A DNA stretch of 64,000 nt, taken from the NCBI RefSeq assembly GCF_041438865.1, contig NZ_CP109450.1:6999501-7063500 (forward strand). Direction: 5' to 3'. Origin of the DNA: Streptomyces sp. NBC_01471. Its GTDB lineage: Bacteria; Actinomycetota; Actinomycetes; Streptomycetales; Streptomycetaceae. The notes beneath the pieces were generated by a model. That model did no database searches and was not told the origin of the DNA. It saw only the letters and a list, made by a program, of their open reading frames with translations. Below are positions 26,736 to 35,314 of the stretch, piece after piece (the stretch's first letter is position 1; the number at the start of each line of letters is the position of its first letter). Position numbers and translations under genes: made by a program.

Positions 26736-29700
26736 TCAGTCCTGCGGCTTCCCGCGCCGGCCTCGGCGAAGGCCACCGGCCGGCCGGTGCTGCGGCTCGG
26801 GGGTCTCGACGCTCTGAGGGGCTGGATCGGCAGTCGTGCGGTGGCGGGGACGGGGGGCTGGAACCTGCCGCGGTGAAGGAGCTGGTGCGGGGGCCGCCGA
26901 CGCCTGGATCGAATCCGGCTGACGTGCTACCTGCGTCCGAGCCGGAGTCTGTTCCCGAGTCGGAGCGGCCACGGGGCCAGGGGCCGAAGCGCCAGCGCTG
27001 AGCTGCCTCGGGGTTGGGGTGCCCTGAGCCGAACTTGTCGGACGGGTTCTCGGGGCGACCGGCTGCCCCGAAGCCGGGGCAGGCGCGGAACCAGCGGCAG
27101 CGTCGCCGCTGAAGCGCTGCGGTGCAGCCTGCTGGCTGCTGTTCTGCTGACTCGGGGCTCCCGTGCTGCCGAACTGCGTCGGAGCCGTCTGACCGGAGGC
27201 CTTTCGGCTTCCCCTGGTCGGAACGGAGCCGGGGCTGCCTGGGCCGCCCTGACCCAGAGCGCCACCGCGAGAGCCCGACGGCTCCGTGGATGAGGCCAGG
27301 ACCTCACCGGGGATGACCTTGCTGCCGTCGCCAGAGGTGTACCCGAGGTTGGACAGGCCGCCCTGGTTGCTCAGGTTCTGCGCTGTCTGCTTGTCCGAGT
27401 GCAGTCCGCCCGCTCCGCCGCTGGTCGACTGCAGCGGACCGCCCTTGTCGTAGGGTCCGGCGCCCTGGCCGGCACTCAGAGCGCCAGCAGGCCCGCCACC
27501 ACCGGACCCACCGTCACCAGGACCACTGTCCAGTTCCGGGCTGTTCGGACCGCCTTCGTCGCCGCTCTCCAGGGCCAGCGCCTGTTTGCCAGAGGACAGA
27601 GCCGTGGCGTTGCCGTTTGTGCCGCCTGCGTTCGTCGACGCCGTTTTGGCCGAGGGCTTGCCTGTGCTCGGAGACGCCGGGCCGCGGGTCTTGTTGTTGA
27701 ACCCGTTGGCGAGCTTGTTGCCCATGGCCATGCCCGCACCGGCGCCTGCACCAGTGGCCAGAGCGGGTATCAGCCCGCCCTTGTCCGGCTTGGGCGCCGT
27801 GTTCGTCTCCAGGAATTTGTCCACGAGCTTGGTGACCACTTCGTCCAATGCCTGCAGCACCGTCTTGCGGATCCGCAGCAGAGCGAAGGTGATACCGATA
27901 ATCAGCAGCGACGAAATGAGCGTCAGGATCACCACGATGGTGCCGCCGAGCGCAGCGTTGCCCCACAGGCCGTCCGGGCTCATGAAGCTCGACACGGGTC
28001 CAGCCATGATGTCCGGGACCGAGATCAGGAACTCCGAGACGAACTGGTAGATGAACAGCGTGACAAGGACCTCGAGGATCAGCGCCATGGAGTAGATGAT
28101 CACCTTGGCGATTGCGGCCATCGCCCCCAGCGTCGCGAACGGAACAGCCGCCACGAGGCCGAAGGTCCGCTTGATCGCGCCGGCCAGCATGCCGATGGCG
28201 TACCAGAAGCCGAGCAGGACGATGGAGCCCAGGACCGTGGCTGCATTGCTCCAGTACATGAACTTCGCCGGACCGGTGCCCACCTGCGAGACCGCCATGT
28301 GATTCTCACGGGTGAAGCCGGACGTGGCGTTGTTCGAGCTGTACATGGCCAGCGAGCTGGGGCTAAATCCTGTATTGAGGTAGTTGTATGCCGCAAGCGG
28401 GGACAGATTGCACGATGAAGGCGTCTTGTCCACCGTGAAGCCACAGCCGCTCCTGGTCCCGGTCGTGGTAAAGACCGTCGAGTCCTTGCCAGGGCTGGAA
28501 GAGCGCAGACCCGTGCCGTCGGTCGAGATCACCGGGTGATCCACCGGCTTGGGCCCCTTCTCCTCGCCGAACCCTTCCACATCGCCGTAGCTGTTCTTGT
28601 CGACGAACCAGCTCTTCTTCACGTCCGCGCTCTCGTCCAGCTGCGTGGTCGAGCTCTTGATCCCCGACTCGAAATCGGAGGCTGCGATCTCGCTGCTGCC
28701 GATGTACTTGCCGATGATCCCGAAGGTCGAGAAGACCGCCTTGAGGTCATCCGACGCCCCGGTGCCGACGGAGACCGTGCCGTCCTTCCAAGCTGACTCG
28801 GCGTCGTTGACCTTCGTCCCGATGCTGATGCCGTTGAACGCCGCCCCGTGGGACTGCTTGTTGATCGCCAGCGCGCTCGTGCGCACCGACATCATCGCCT
28901 CGGAACTAGCCTGGTCCTTGTTCCAGGAGACCGTGGCCTGGTCCGGAATCCCGAGACGGTCGTTCATCATCCACGCCTCGAAGTCGACGTAGGTGCTCAG
29001 CACGACACGCGTCGGACCCGCGTGCTGACCGAGGACCGAGCTGTCGAACTTGTCGAGCACACTGGTGTACATCGAGCCGATGAGCGGCAGGCCGACGCCG
29101 ATGAAGACGACGCGCACGATGAGCTTCTTGATCGCCGAGCCCCGGTCCATCTTCTTGAACATGACCAGGCCGATGAGCAGGATACCGACGAAGAGGGGCA
29201 CGAGCGCCTGCCATGAGATATCGACGAGCAGGCCGTACCAGCCGCTGATCCATTGTTGGAGCCCCGCGAGTGCGCCGCCTCCGGTGTCACCTCCTGTCAT
29301 CCCATCGGCGAAGCTCGGGTTGACCGCCTTGACCGCCTGGTAGAACCACAAGAAGGGGTTGATGAGCTTCAAGAACTGAAGGACGACGTAGAACAGTGTG
29401 CCGACCGCCAGTGCCAGAGCGTAGAGGACCCAGATGATGGAGCCGCCGATCACGTTCACAATCTGACCACCGATGCCCGAGGACATCGTGTCCAGGCCCA
29501 GGTCGTTGTTCGCTGCTCCGAAATGCGCGTAGTCGAGCATGCCCGAGTACTTCGCGTTGCCCTTGTCGTCCTTCGCCGCCAGGGTCTCGTAGGTGACCGT
29601 CTGCGAGGATCCGGAGACTTCAGCGAAGAACCAGCCCACGATATTGCCCAGGCTGAACTCCGGATCGGCGTAACCCAGCATGGAGCCGCCCGAGGCAGGG

Positions 29701-29996
29701 CTGCCCACGACCGGCTTCCAGTTCTGATGCATACCCTTGTCGCTGCTCGGCGAGTTCTTTTCGCTGAAGTACGAGCTCGCATTCGAGGCCAGCTGGTAGA
29801 GGCTGTAGTTGTCGCGCTCCTTCTTGTCGTCCGCGGACGCCGGCGAAGAGGTCGCCATCATGAAGACCGGCACGAGCAAAACAGCCAGGAGTACGAGGGC
29901 GAGCCCTCGTGCGATCCTGCCGTGGCGGGCTCCGCCGCCGGCGCCGTGGCTGGCCCAGGCGCGCAGCCGCACCGCCGCAGTGATCGTCCCGTTCAT
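26736..29996 (-). CDS. VirB6/TrbL-like polytopic conjugation channel protein
   Basis: 1086 residues. An N-terminal signal-like helix (LALVLLAVLLVPVFMMATSS) precedes a membrane domain: helices at about 180-215 and 260-330, a ~280-residue extracytoplasmic domain, then five or so helices at about 590-760 (GFWYAIGMLAGAIKRTFGLV). The final ~330 residues are Gly/Pro/Ser/Gln-rich and disordered. This layout matches VirB6/TrbL-type inner-membrane channel subunits of Gram-positive type IV systems. The ATG at 29996 has a GAGGAGAG site. An ATG at 30044 overlapping the VirB4-like stop (ATGA) is the alternative. Confidence 0.75.
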   Translation of the reverse strand: MNGTITAAVRLRAWASHGAGGGARHGRIARGLALVLLAVLLVPVFMMATSSPASADDKKERDNYSLYQLASNASSYFSEKNSPSSDKGMHQNWKPVVGSPASGGSMLGYADPEFSLGNIVGWFFAEVSGSSQTVTYETLAAKDDKGNAKYSGMLDYAHFGAANNDLGLDTMSSGIGGQIVNVIGGSIIWVLYALALAVGTLFYVVLQFLKLINPFLWFYQAVKAVNPSFADGMTGGDTGGGALAGLQQWISGWYGLLVDISWQALVPLFVGILLIGLVMFKKMDRGSAIKKLIVRVVFIGVGLPLIGSMYTSVLDKFDSSVLGQHAGPTRVVLSTYVDFEAWMMNDRLGIPDQATVSWNKDQASSEAMMSVRTSALAINKQSHGAAFNGISIGTKVNDAESAWKDGTVSVGTGASDDLKAVFSTFGIIGKYIGSSEIAASDFESGIKSSTTQLDESADVKKSWFVDKNSYGDVEGFGEEKGPKPVDHPVISTDGTGLRSSSPGKDSTVFTTTGTRSGCGFTVDKTPSSCNLSPLAAYNYLNTGFSPSSLAMYSSNNATSGFTRENHMAVSQVGTGPAKFMYWSNAATVLGSIVLLGFWYAIGMLAGAIKRTFGLVAAVPFATLGAMAAIAKVIIYSMALILEVLVTLFIYQFVSEFLISVPDIMAGPVSSFMSPDGLWGNAALGGTIVVILTLISSLLIIGITFALLRIRKTVLQALDEVVTKLVDKFLETNTAPKPDKGGLIPALATGAGAGAGMAMGNKLANGFNNKTRGPASPSTGKPSAKTASTNAGGTNGNATALSSGKQALALESGDEGGPNSPELDSGPGDGGSGGGGPAGALSAGQGAGPYDKGGPLQSTSGGAGGLHSDKQTAQNLSNQGGLSNLGYTSGDGSKVIPGEVLASSTEPSGSRGGALGQGGPGSPGSVPTRGSRKASGQTAPTQFGSTGAPSQQNSSQQAAPQRFSGDAAAGSAPAPASGQPVAPRTRPTSSAQGTPTPRQLSAGASAPGPVAAPTREQTPARTQVARQPDSIQASAAPAPAPSPRQVPAPRPRHRTTADPAPQSVETPEPQHRPAGGLRRGRRGKPQD

Positions 29997-30040
29997 CGTC
30001 TCTCCTCTGCTCCTCGCCCTCGTGTCAGTGCTGACCTCGC

Positions 30041-32338
30041 TCATGCCTTGACCAGCTTCTTGGGCCGGGGCTTCCGCGCCGGTCGCTTCGTACCGTTCTC
30101 GGGCTGCTGCACGCTCTCTCTGCCGTCAGCGCTGTTCTGGTCCGCGTGAGAACCGGTCTCGCCGTCGCCCCCTTCGCTGTGTTTCCGGACGCTGGTGAGG
30201 TTCGCACCCGGCGCCGGATTGTCGTGCATGATCGCGTCCATCCGCGCCGCCTCTTCGGCCCGGGCCGCCTCCAGGCGGACCTGCCTGCGCTGGGCCTCGC
30301 GATAGGGATTGATCCCCAGTGCCAGGTCCAGGTGGAAGACCACATTGGAAACGCCCCGGCGCAGGTACGTGAGGTTCTCGCCCTTGGTCGTGATGAGCTG
30401 AGCGAGATCCGGCGGAATCCGCTGGTGCAGTTGCTTCTGGTACTCCGCCACCGTGCCGTCGCGCATCGGGCCGAAGAGCGTGTAGTCCGCGGCGTCGAAC
30501 TTGTTGAAGTCGCTGTCGGCCAGCATCCTGTCGACGTCGTTGTAGCTGTAGATGACCCGGCCACCGCGCTCGTGCATCTGGTCAAACTGGTCCGTGATGT
30601 AGTTTTTCACCCGGTCGTCGATGTGTTCGGTGCCATGGATGATCACCGTGTCACCGAGCCCCAGCTTGCCGACGGCGAAGCCAACGATGTTCACCAGTTG
30701 CGCCATCGCCACGCCCTTGCCGCGGCGCATGAGCTGCGAGAAGTCGTAGATCACGCGTTTGGCGTCCCGGACACCGTCCACGGTCGACGCGGTGTGGTTG
30801 TTGAACAGGTCGCCGTTGGTGCTCAGCATCGCGTTGGCGATGCCCCTGAGCACGTTGTACGCGCGTAGCTGGTCCGGGTCGGTCTTGTTGGAGTGCAGAA
30901 GCGCCTTGTGGGCCGTGGCCAGGTAGGAGACGAACATCTGCAAACGAGGCACCTGGGTATGCGGGATGTTCACCACGCGCAGGCGGTGCCTCTGCTCCTT
31001 GGCGTTGTGCCGCCACATGCCCTGCTCGATGTAGAAGTCCGTGGCAGTGTCTTCGAGGGCGCTGCGGATGATCGAGCCGATCGCTCCGTCGCTGGTCTCG
31101 TAGAGCTGCTCGAACATCAGCTTGAGCTTCTCCATCTGGGCGGAGAAGACCGTCAGCTCGGCCTCCTCCTCGCCGAACATCTCGAACATGTTCACGTCGC
31201 CCTGGTTCAGGTCCACGCGCGAGGTGAGCCGTTCAAACTTCGGGCCGAGCTTGTCGAGGTCTGCTCCGTCGAGGACAAGGTGGATGACCTGTCCGTTGTT
31301 CAGCAGCGCCGCCTGCGAGATCTTCGAGCACCACATGTTGGCCACCCGCTGGCGGTCGAGGTACTCGCTGAGCGTGGCATCGGCAACGATCGCGTGGTGA
31401 TCGTAGGTGTTGACGTCCATGAGTACGGCACTGTTGTTTACGTCGCCGACCATGTAGCCGACGTACTCGCCGCCCTTGTCGTTGAGGCCATTGGTCACCA
31501 GTGAGTACGAGCCGGCCAACTCGGTCGAGGTGAAGTGGAAGCCCCTGCCCTTCTTCTTCTCGTTGTTCTTCCACAGGCCCGAGAGCTCCTGGCGCTGCTC
31601 GCCACCGTAGGGCGCAGCCTTCAGCGTGCCGAATCGGTCGATGTACAGGCGTGTGACCCGGTCGATCGTGTCGTCCAGGGTCGCCAGATCGATCGCCTTG
31701 AGGAAGAGCCGATTGTGCACCGAGAGGTAGCTCGCGCCGTCCTGAATCTCCCCGATCGTGACCCCGAGGTCACCGGAGATCTTCGCGGCCTTGCGCTTGG
31801 AGGAGGCCGTGCCCGTCTCCTCCTGCTCGTTCGCGTCGAGCCGTTCCAGCTTTTCCGACTGCTTGGTGTACGAGTCGATCCACTTCTCGTCCATCCGCTT
31901 GACCTGCTCCAGGACCACTGCGGTGACCCCCTCGTCCAAGCCGTCCGGGATCCGGTCGATGCCCCAGAAGGCGGCGAAGTTGTCGTGCGCGACGTCGTCG
32001 TGGAAGTACGCCAGGATGCAGGCGACCGAGCCGTCGACCTCGAAGTAGTCGCTGCGGAAGAGGTACTTCTCCTTCGGCTTCAGCGCCAGCAGGTGAGGAT
32101 AGGCGTCGAACGTGCCCTGGAGGTGCTTCACCTCCTGGCGGCGCCGCCACCAGTTCTTCTCCGGTTCGGCAGCCTCATCTGCTGCACTGTTCGCCGGGAC
32201 ACTGTCCTGCACCCCCTCAACCTGAACAACACCGTCCACGCGCGGATCATTGACCACAAGCTCCGGGGTCTCATTCGCCTCGTCAGGCTTCTTTCCCGGG
32301 ATACCAAGCTGTGTCCGGACTTTCGTCATCAGCGCCAT
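30041..32338 (-). CDS. VirB4-like protein with apparently degenerate Walker motifs
   Basis: 765 residues; the overall order resembles VirB4/TraC motor ATPases. The central block VNTYDHHAIVADATLSEYLD (about residues 309-328) sits where Walker A is expected, but no GxxxxGK(S/T) is present. The C-terminal block DTVIIHGTEHIDDRVKNYIT (about 563-582) replaces the Walker B DEAH/DEAW stretch. Hydrophobic cores around both are kept (RVIYDFSQLMRRGKGVAMAQ). It may thus be a structural pseudo-ATPase. ATG 32338 is preferred (AAGGACACC site); an ATG lies at 32350. It is coupled to the VirB6-like gene by ATGA. Confidence 0.7.
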   Translation of the reverse strand: MALMTKVRTQLGIPGKKPDEANETPELVVNDPRVDGVVQVEGVQDSVPANSAADEAAEPEKNWWRRRQEVKHLQGTFDAYPHLLALKPKEKYLFRSDYFEVDGSVACILAYFHDDVAHDNFAAFWGIDRIPDGLDEGVTAVVLEQVKRMDEKWIDSYTKQSEKLERLDANEQEETGTASSKRKAAKISGDLGVTIGEIQDGASYLSVHNRLFLKAIDLATLDDTIDRVTRLYIDRFGTLKAAPYGGEQRQELSGLWKNNEKKKGRGFHFTSTELAGSYSLVTNGLNDKGGEYVGYMVGDVNNSAVLMDVNTYDHHAIVADATLSEYLDRQRVANMWCSKISQAALLNNGQVIHLVLDGADLDKLGPKFERLTSRVDLNQGDVNMFEMFGEEEAELTVFSAQMEKLKLMFEQLYETSDGAIGSIIRSALEDTATDFYIEQGMWRHNAKEQRHRLRVVNIPHTQVPRLQMFVSYLATAHKALLHSNKTDPDQLRAYNVLRGIANAMLSTNGDLFNNHTASTVDGVRDAKRVIYDFSQLMRRGKGVAMAQLVNIVGFAVGKLGLGDTVIIHGTEHIDDRVKNYITDQFDQMHERGGRVIYSYNDVDRMLADSDFNKFDAADYTLFGPMRDGTVAEYQKQLHQRIPPDLAQLITTKGENLTYLRRGVSNVVFHLDLALGINPYREAQRRQVRLEAARAEEAARMDAIMHDNPAPGANLTSVRKHSEGGDGETGSHADQNSADGRESVQQPENGTKRPARKPRPKKLVKA

Positions 32339-32384
32339 GGTGTCCTTCATCCGTTCTTCGTCATGGTGGTCGGCCTGGCGCTGG

Positions 32385-33284
32385 TCAGTTCAGCGACGCC
32401 TTGAGGTTGCGCAGGTCGTCGTCGATGCCCTGGTAGAAGACCCGCAGCATCGGCTGGACCTCCTCGCAATCGAGCATCGTGGCTTCCTTGATCATCAGAG
32501 TTGAGCCGCCGACCTCGGCCTGAAGGATCTGGTGCCCCTTGCGCAGGGCGCCGGCGTTCTTGCCCTTGAGCAACAGGTACTGGTGGATCGAGGTGAACTT
32601 TGCGCCCACGTGCTTGGTGAGGATGTCGTACTGCTCGTTCTGCAGCTCGATCAGATCGGGATCGCGAACCTGCAGGGTCCGGTTGCGCCGCTCCAGGTTC
32701 GCCACCTGGTGGTAGATCCGCTGCGGCTCCTTCGTGGTGATGATGGTGTGCTCGCAGGTCGTCTCGACCTTGCGCCAGAAGGAGTCGACCCGGTCGAGGA
32801 TCCCGATCCGATCCTTGTCGAAGAGCAGGTAGCTCGCCGAGCCGACGACCAGGTAGGCCTGGCCTTTGCCGCCGTCGGAGAAGTGGATCAATCCGTCTTC
32901 GTCGATGTCGTCGATACCAACGATCGAGTAGAAGGCCGTGGGATTCGAGCTGCGGCGCGTGAAGACGTGGCGGGCCTTCGCCGGCAGATAGGCCAGGAAG
33001 GCCGGCACGCGCTGGATGCGCAGCTCCTTCGTTTTCATCAGCCCGCCGAAGTAGGTGATCGCCGCCAGGCTCCAGAGAACGAAGAACGTGATGGCCACCG
33101 GTCCCGAGCTCGCGACGAACGTCGACGTGCTGAACCACAGCACAGCCAGGAGGCCGCCGCCGAAGAAAAGCAACTGCTTGATCGGCGAGGGCTTGGCCGC
33201 CCAACCACCCTTGCTCAGCGTGATCTCGTGATCGAGAAAGCTCCTGTTCAGCGCTGAAGGCACCTTGTACGACAGTTTCGCCAT
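32385..33284 (-). CDS. PrgI/TcpE-like membrane protein with VirB4-N-terminal-like domain
   Basis: 299 residues. Two adjacent membrane helices at about residues 38-80 follow a short basic N-terminus, then a soluble domain (FYSIVGIDDIDEDGLIHFSD and VETTCEHTIITTKEPQRIYH) that recalls the substrate-independent N-domain of VirB4 or SCO6880-type proteins. As first gene of the operon it is a candidate VirB3-like partner bringing the VirB4-like protein to the membrane. It is preceded by two palindromes. Confidence 0.65.
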   Translation of the reverse strand: MAKLSYKVPSALNRSFLDHEITLSKGGWAAKPSPIKQLLFFGGGLLAVLWFSTSTFVASSGPVAITFFVLWSLAAITYFGGLMKTKELRIQRVPAFLAYLPAKARHVFTRRSSNPTAFYSIVGIDDIDEDGLIHFSDGGKGQAYLVVGSASYLLFDKDRIGILDRVDSFWRKVETTCEHTIITTKEPQRIYHQVANLERRNRTLQVRDPDLIELQNEQYDILTKHVGAKFTSIHQYLLLKGKNAGALRKGHQILQAEVGGSTLMIKEATMLDCEEVQPMLRVFYQGIDDDLRNLKASLN

Positions 33285-33338
33285 GAATCCCTCATCCCCC
33301 CTGCAACCCCAGAGGTCATTGCCTCGCCTATCGAAAAG

Positions 33339-33382
33339 TCCTCATGTATGAGGAGTGCGTATTGCATCCTATCGTAGATAGG
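33339..33382. promoter_or_regulatory. Operator candidates ahead of the T4SS-like operon
   Basis: Two palindromes lie upstream of the ATG at 33284: TCCTCATGTATGAGGA (33339-33354, 7-bp arms) and CCTATCGTAGATAGG (33368-33382, 6-bp arms). On the coding strand the second contains GATAGGATGC, which recurs upstream of the lipoprotein gene at 42031. TAGGAT fits a Streptomyces -10 element. Confidence 0.5.
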
Positions 33383-33411
33383 CTATTCAAATCAGTATCG
33401 AAAGGGGATTA

Positions 33412-33467
33412 GATGACGTCGCTCGATCACTCGGACTCACCAGTCCGAGTGATCGAGCGACGTCATC
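33412..33467. terminator. 26-bp perfect inverted repeat
   Basis: Arms 33412-33437 and 33442-33467 are perfectly complementary over 26 bp around a CACC loop, unusually long for a terminator. It lies downstream of the frameshifted gene 33808-33508 and just upstream of the T4SS-like operon promoter region, where it would insulate the operon. Confidence 0.8.
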
Positions 33468-33507
33468 AGCGGCTGACAGATCTGCCATACCGAGGAAGCA
33501 GAGCTGG

Positions 33508-33808
33508 TCAACCCATCGCTACCGCCTCGAAGCACGGGGCGCTGTCGCTCAGGCCGAACACCGCCAACACGCCAGCCGAGCTGTCGCGGTCGAGGGTTTC
33601 GTGACGCACCGGCATCCCATCGAGCAACTCCTGCTCCGAGTAGCGGAAGCGATAGTGCTCGGCCACGCAAAGCATCTCCTTGTCCGGGTCGAGCATCGAG
33701 AGCACGCGCCAGGTGCGATCCCACCCAGGAGATCCCTGAGCCGTTGCGCGACAGCCTGTCGATCACGTCGTAGTTCTCGTGATTGCGCAGTACGACGTGC
33801 TGATGCAC
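33508..33808 (-). pseudogene. Hypothetical gene broken by one base
   Basis: The GTG at 33808 opens MHQHVVLRNHENYDVIDRLS and runs to RNGSGISWV. One frame away it continues DRTWRVLSMLDPDKEMLCVA, EHYRFRYSEQELLDGMP and ends EAVAMG. Deleting one G from the run near 33729 gives an intact ~100-residue protein. No family recognised. It has its own terminator. The single-base lesion may be real or a sequencing error. Confidence 0.55.
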
Positions 33809-34178
33809 ACCTAGCTAGTTGGCTGTCGGACAGGGCCCGCCCGGTGCCGACGGCTGCCGGCAGCGGACGACCCGATGTGGGAGGCGGTGCCGCTTCATCT
33901 GCGCCAGCGGCTGCAGGGGCTGGCGCACCAGCTGGTGACGCCCGTGCAGGGGCGGCTGAAGGAGAAGGGGAACCGGCGCCTGCTGGCCGCGGTACGGGCG
34001 GCCGGCCGGATGCAGATGACCGGCGCACACTGGATCCTGCTGCTCACCACGGACCGGGAGGTTTTGGGCGGCCCGCTCCAGCCATCGGGCCCACGCGTTC
34101 TACGAGGCGCTGGAGTAGGTGGCGGTCGGCGCGGCGCCCGCCGGGGCTCAAGTCGCTGGCTCGGCAGCGCTCAGCTGA
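33809..34178. other. Gap with a weak open-frame fragment
   Basis: A plus-strand frame (33875-34195) reads WEAVPLHLRQRLQGLAHQLV and LKEKGNRRLLAAVRAAG, protein-like for ~60 codons but without a convincing start, end or family. It may be a remnant. Nothing else is recognised here. Confidence 0.35.
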
Positions 34179-34232
34179 TGGGACCAACCTCCTGAGACAC
34201 CACGTCTGTGCTGTCCCAGGAGGTTGGTCCCA
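34179..34232. terminator. 16-bp hairpin terminator after the PP2C gene
   Basis: Arms 34179-34194 and 34217-34232 are perfectly complementary; the 22-base loop holds a further small AGAC/GTCT stem. It begins 15 bases beyond the stop of the phosphatase gene. Confidence 0.8.
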
Positions 34233-34247
34233 CGGGGCTCTTGAACG

Positions 34248-34919
34248 TCAGCTGATCACTACGGCCGTCGCATCGTCGCGGTAGCCCTCGGCGTTCGGCG
34301 CAGCGGCAGCGACGAGCGCGTTGGCCAGGGCCTGCGGATCGCTGTCGTGTTTGTGCACGAGGGCCTCGATCACGTCGCGAGACTCCTGGTCGTGGACACC
34401 GTCGGTGGTGAGGATCAGCACCCCTCCGGCTGGCACCGAGACGTAGGGCACGGTCGCCGGCACCGCCAGGCCGAGCGTGACGCCGACAAAGTCAGCCAGA
34501 GCTGTCACCGGTACGTCCCCCGCATCCTTCGCGGCCCTCGACAGGTACGCCGCGAGGGTGTGGTCAGTCGTCAGCACCTCCAACGCGGTGCCGTCCCAGC
34601 GGTAGGCCCGGCAGTCACCCGCCCATACCAGCTCGGCGCGGCCGTCCTCCCGCGTCACCGCGAGGACCCCGACCGCGTCGGGGCCCGGGTCGGTCACCAC
34701 TAGTCCGGCCGATAACAGTCCGGCGAGGGCCCCACGCACCGCGCCGACCCGGGCAGCCGTCTCCGCGAGCATCGGCGCCAGGCGGACGATGTCCGCGTCG
34801 TGCCCCATGCCGTCGACAAGGGCGGCGGCGGTCCGGCCGGTACTGGTGGACGTGTAGGTGGCGGCGGCATCCGCGATAGGGCCGCCGGTGCCCTCGCGTT
34901 GGGCAATATAGATGGTCAT
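34248..34919 (-). CDS. PP2C-family protein phosphatase
   Basis: 223 residues with PP2C motifs: LVDGMGHDAD (motif with metal-binding Asp), AELVWAGDCRAYRWDG, GVLILTTDGVHDQES and GYRDDATAVVI. It would dephosphorylate Ser/Thr residues on a metal-dependent site. A clear GAAGGAGCACC site precedes the ATG. It follows the 99-codon gene by nine bases. A Ser/Thr phosphatase inside a transfer region is unusual; no cognate kinase is nearby. Confidence 0.85.
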   Translation of the reverse strand: MTIYIAQREGTGGPIADAAATYTSTSTGRTAAALVDGMGHDADIVRLAPMLAETAARVGAVRGALAGLLSAGLVVTDPGPDAVGVLAVTREDGRAELVWAGDCRAYRWDGTALEVLTTDHTLAAYLSRAAKDAGDVPVTALADFVGVTLGLAVPATVPYVSVPAGGVLILTTDGVHDQESRDVIEALVHKHDSDPQALANALVAAAAPNAEGYRDDATAVVIS

Positions 34920-34928
34920 GGTGCTCCT

Positions 34929-35216
34929 TCATCTGCGTGGTGGTTCTGCCTGCGAGTTCTGCAGGGCAGTGATGGCGGTTCTGGCACCAAACTCATGCGA
35001 CAGCACGCCTAGAAGAGAAAGCTGCTCGTTCAAAGCTTCCACGACTTGGATCTCGTTGCGCGTGCCGTGCCAGTTCATCCCGAAGTCGCGTAGCTGCACC
35101 AACGACGTGCGGCCTCGCGACGCCAGCATCACCACCGTGTCACGCAGGAACCTGGCGTCGCCATGGGCGTCGCAGATCAGGCCCGGCCGATCGTCCAGCT
35201 GCACGATGTCGTTCAT
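34929..35216 (-). CDS. Hypothetical protein paired with PP2C
   Basis: 95 residues from ATG 35216 (GGAGACA site): NDIVQLDDRPGLICDAHGDA, then FLRDTVVMLASRGRTSLVQL. Mixed alpha/beta and acidic, without cysteines suited to metal binding. It forms a two-gene unit with the phosphatase and could be its regulator or substrate. No family recognised. Confidence 0.6.
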   Translation of the reverse strand: MNDIVQLDDRPGLICDAHGDARFLRDTVVMLASRGRTSLVQLRDFGMNWHGTRNEIQVVEALNEQLSLLGVLSHEFGARTAITALQNSQAEPPRR

Positions 35217-35261
35217 TGTCTCCATCACACCCTTCTGTTGTCGCTGTCGTGAAAAGACAGC

Positions 35262-35288
35262 AGCGGGCCCCGAGGTCCGGGACCCGCT
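35262..35288. terminator. Hairpin after the topoisomerase gene
   Basis: Arms 35262-35272 and 35278-35288 pair over 11 positions with one mismatch. It lies in the 98-base gap below the topoisomerase stop and separates it from the PP2C unit. Confidence 0.6.
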
Positions 35289-35314
35289 ACTGCTCTGCAG
35301 CGCCTGTTCGGGTG

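Noticed and set aside
27399..28418. Plus-strand frame opposite the VirB6-like gene
   Set aside because: His/Arg/Gln-rich antisense product; the minus strand has clear membrane helices.
33875..34195. Plus-strand frame between two terminators
   Set aside because: Protein-like for ~60 codons only, then antisense to a terminator; recorded as a gap, not a gene.
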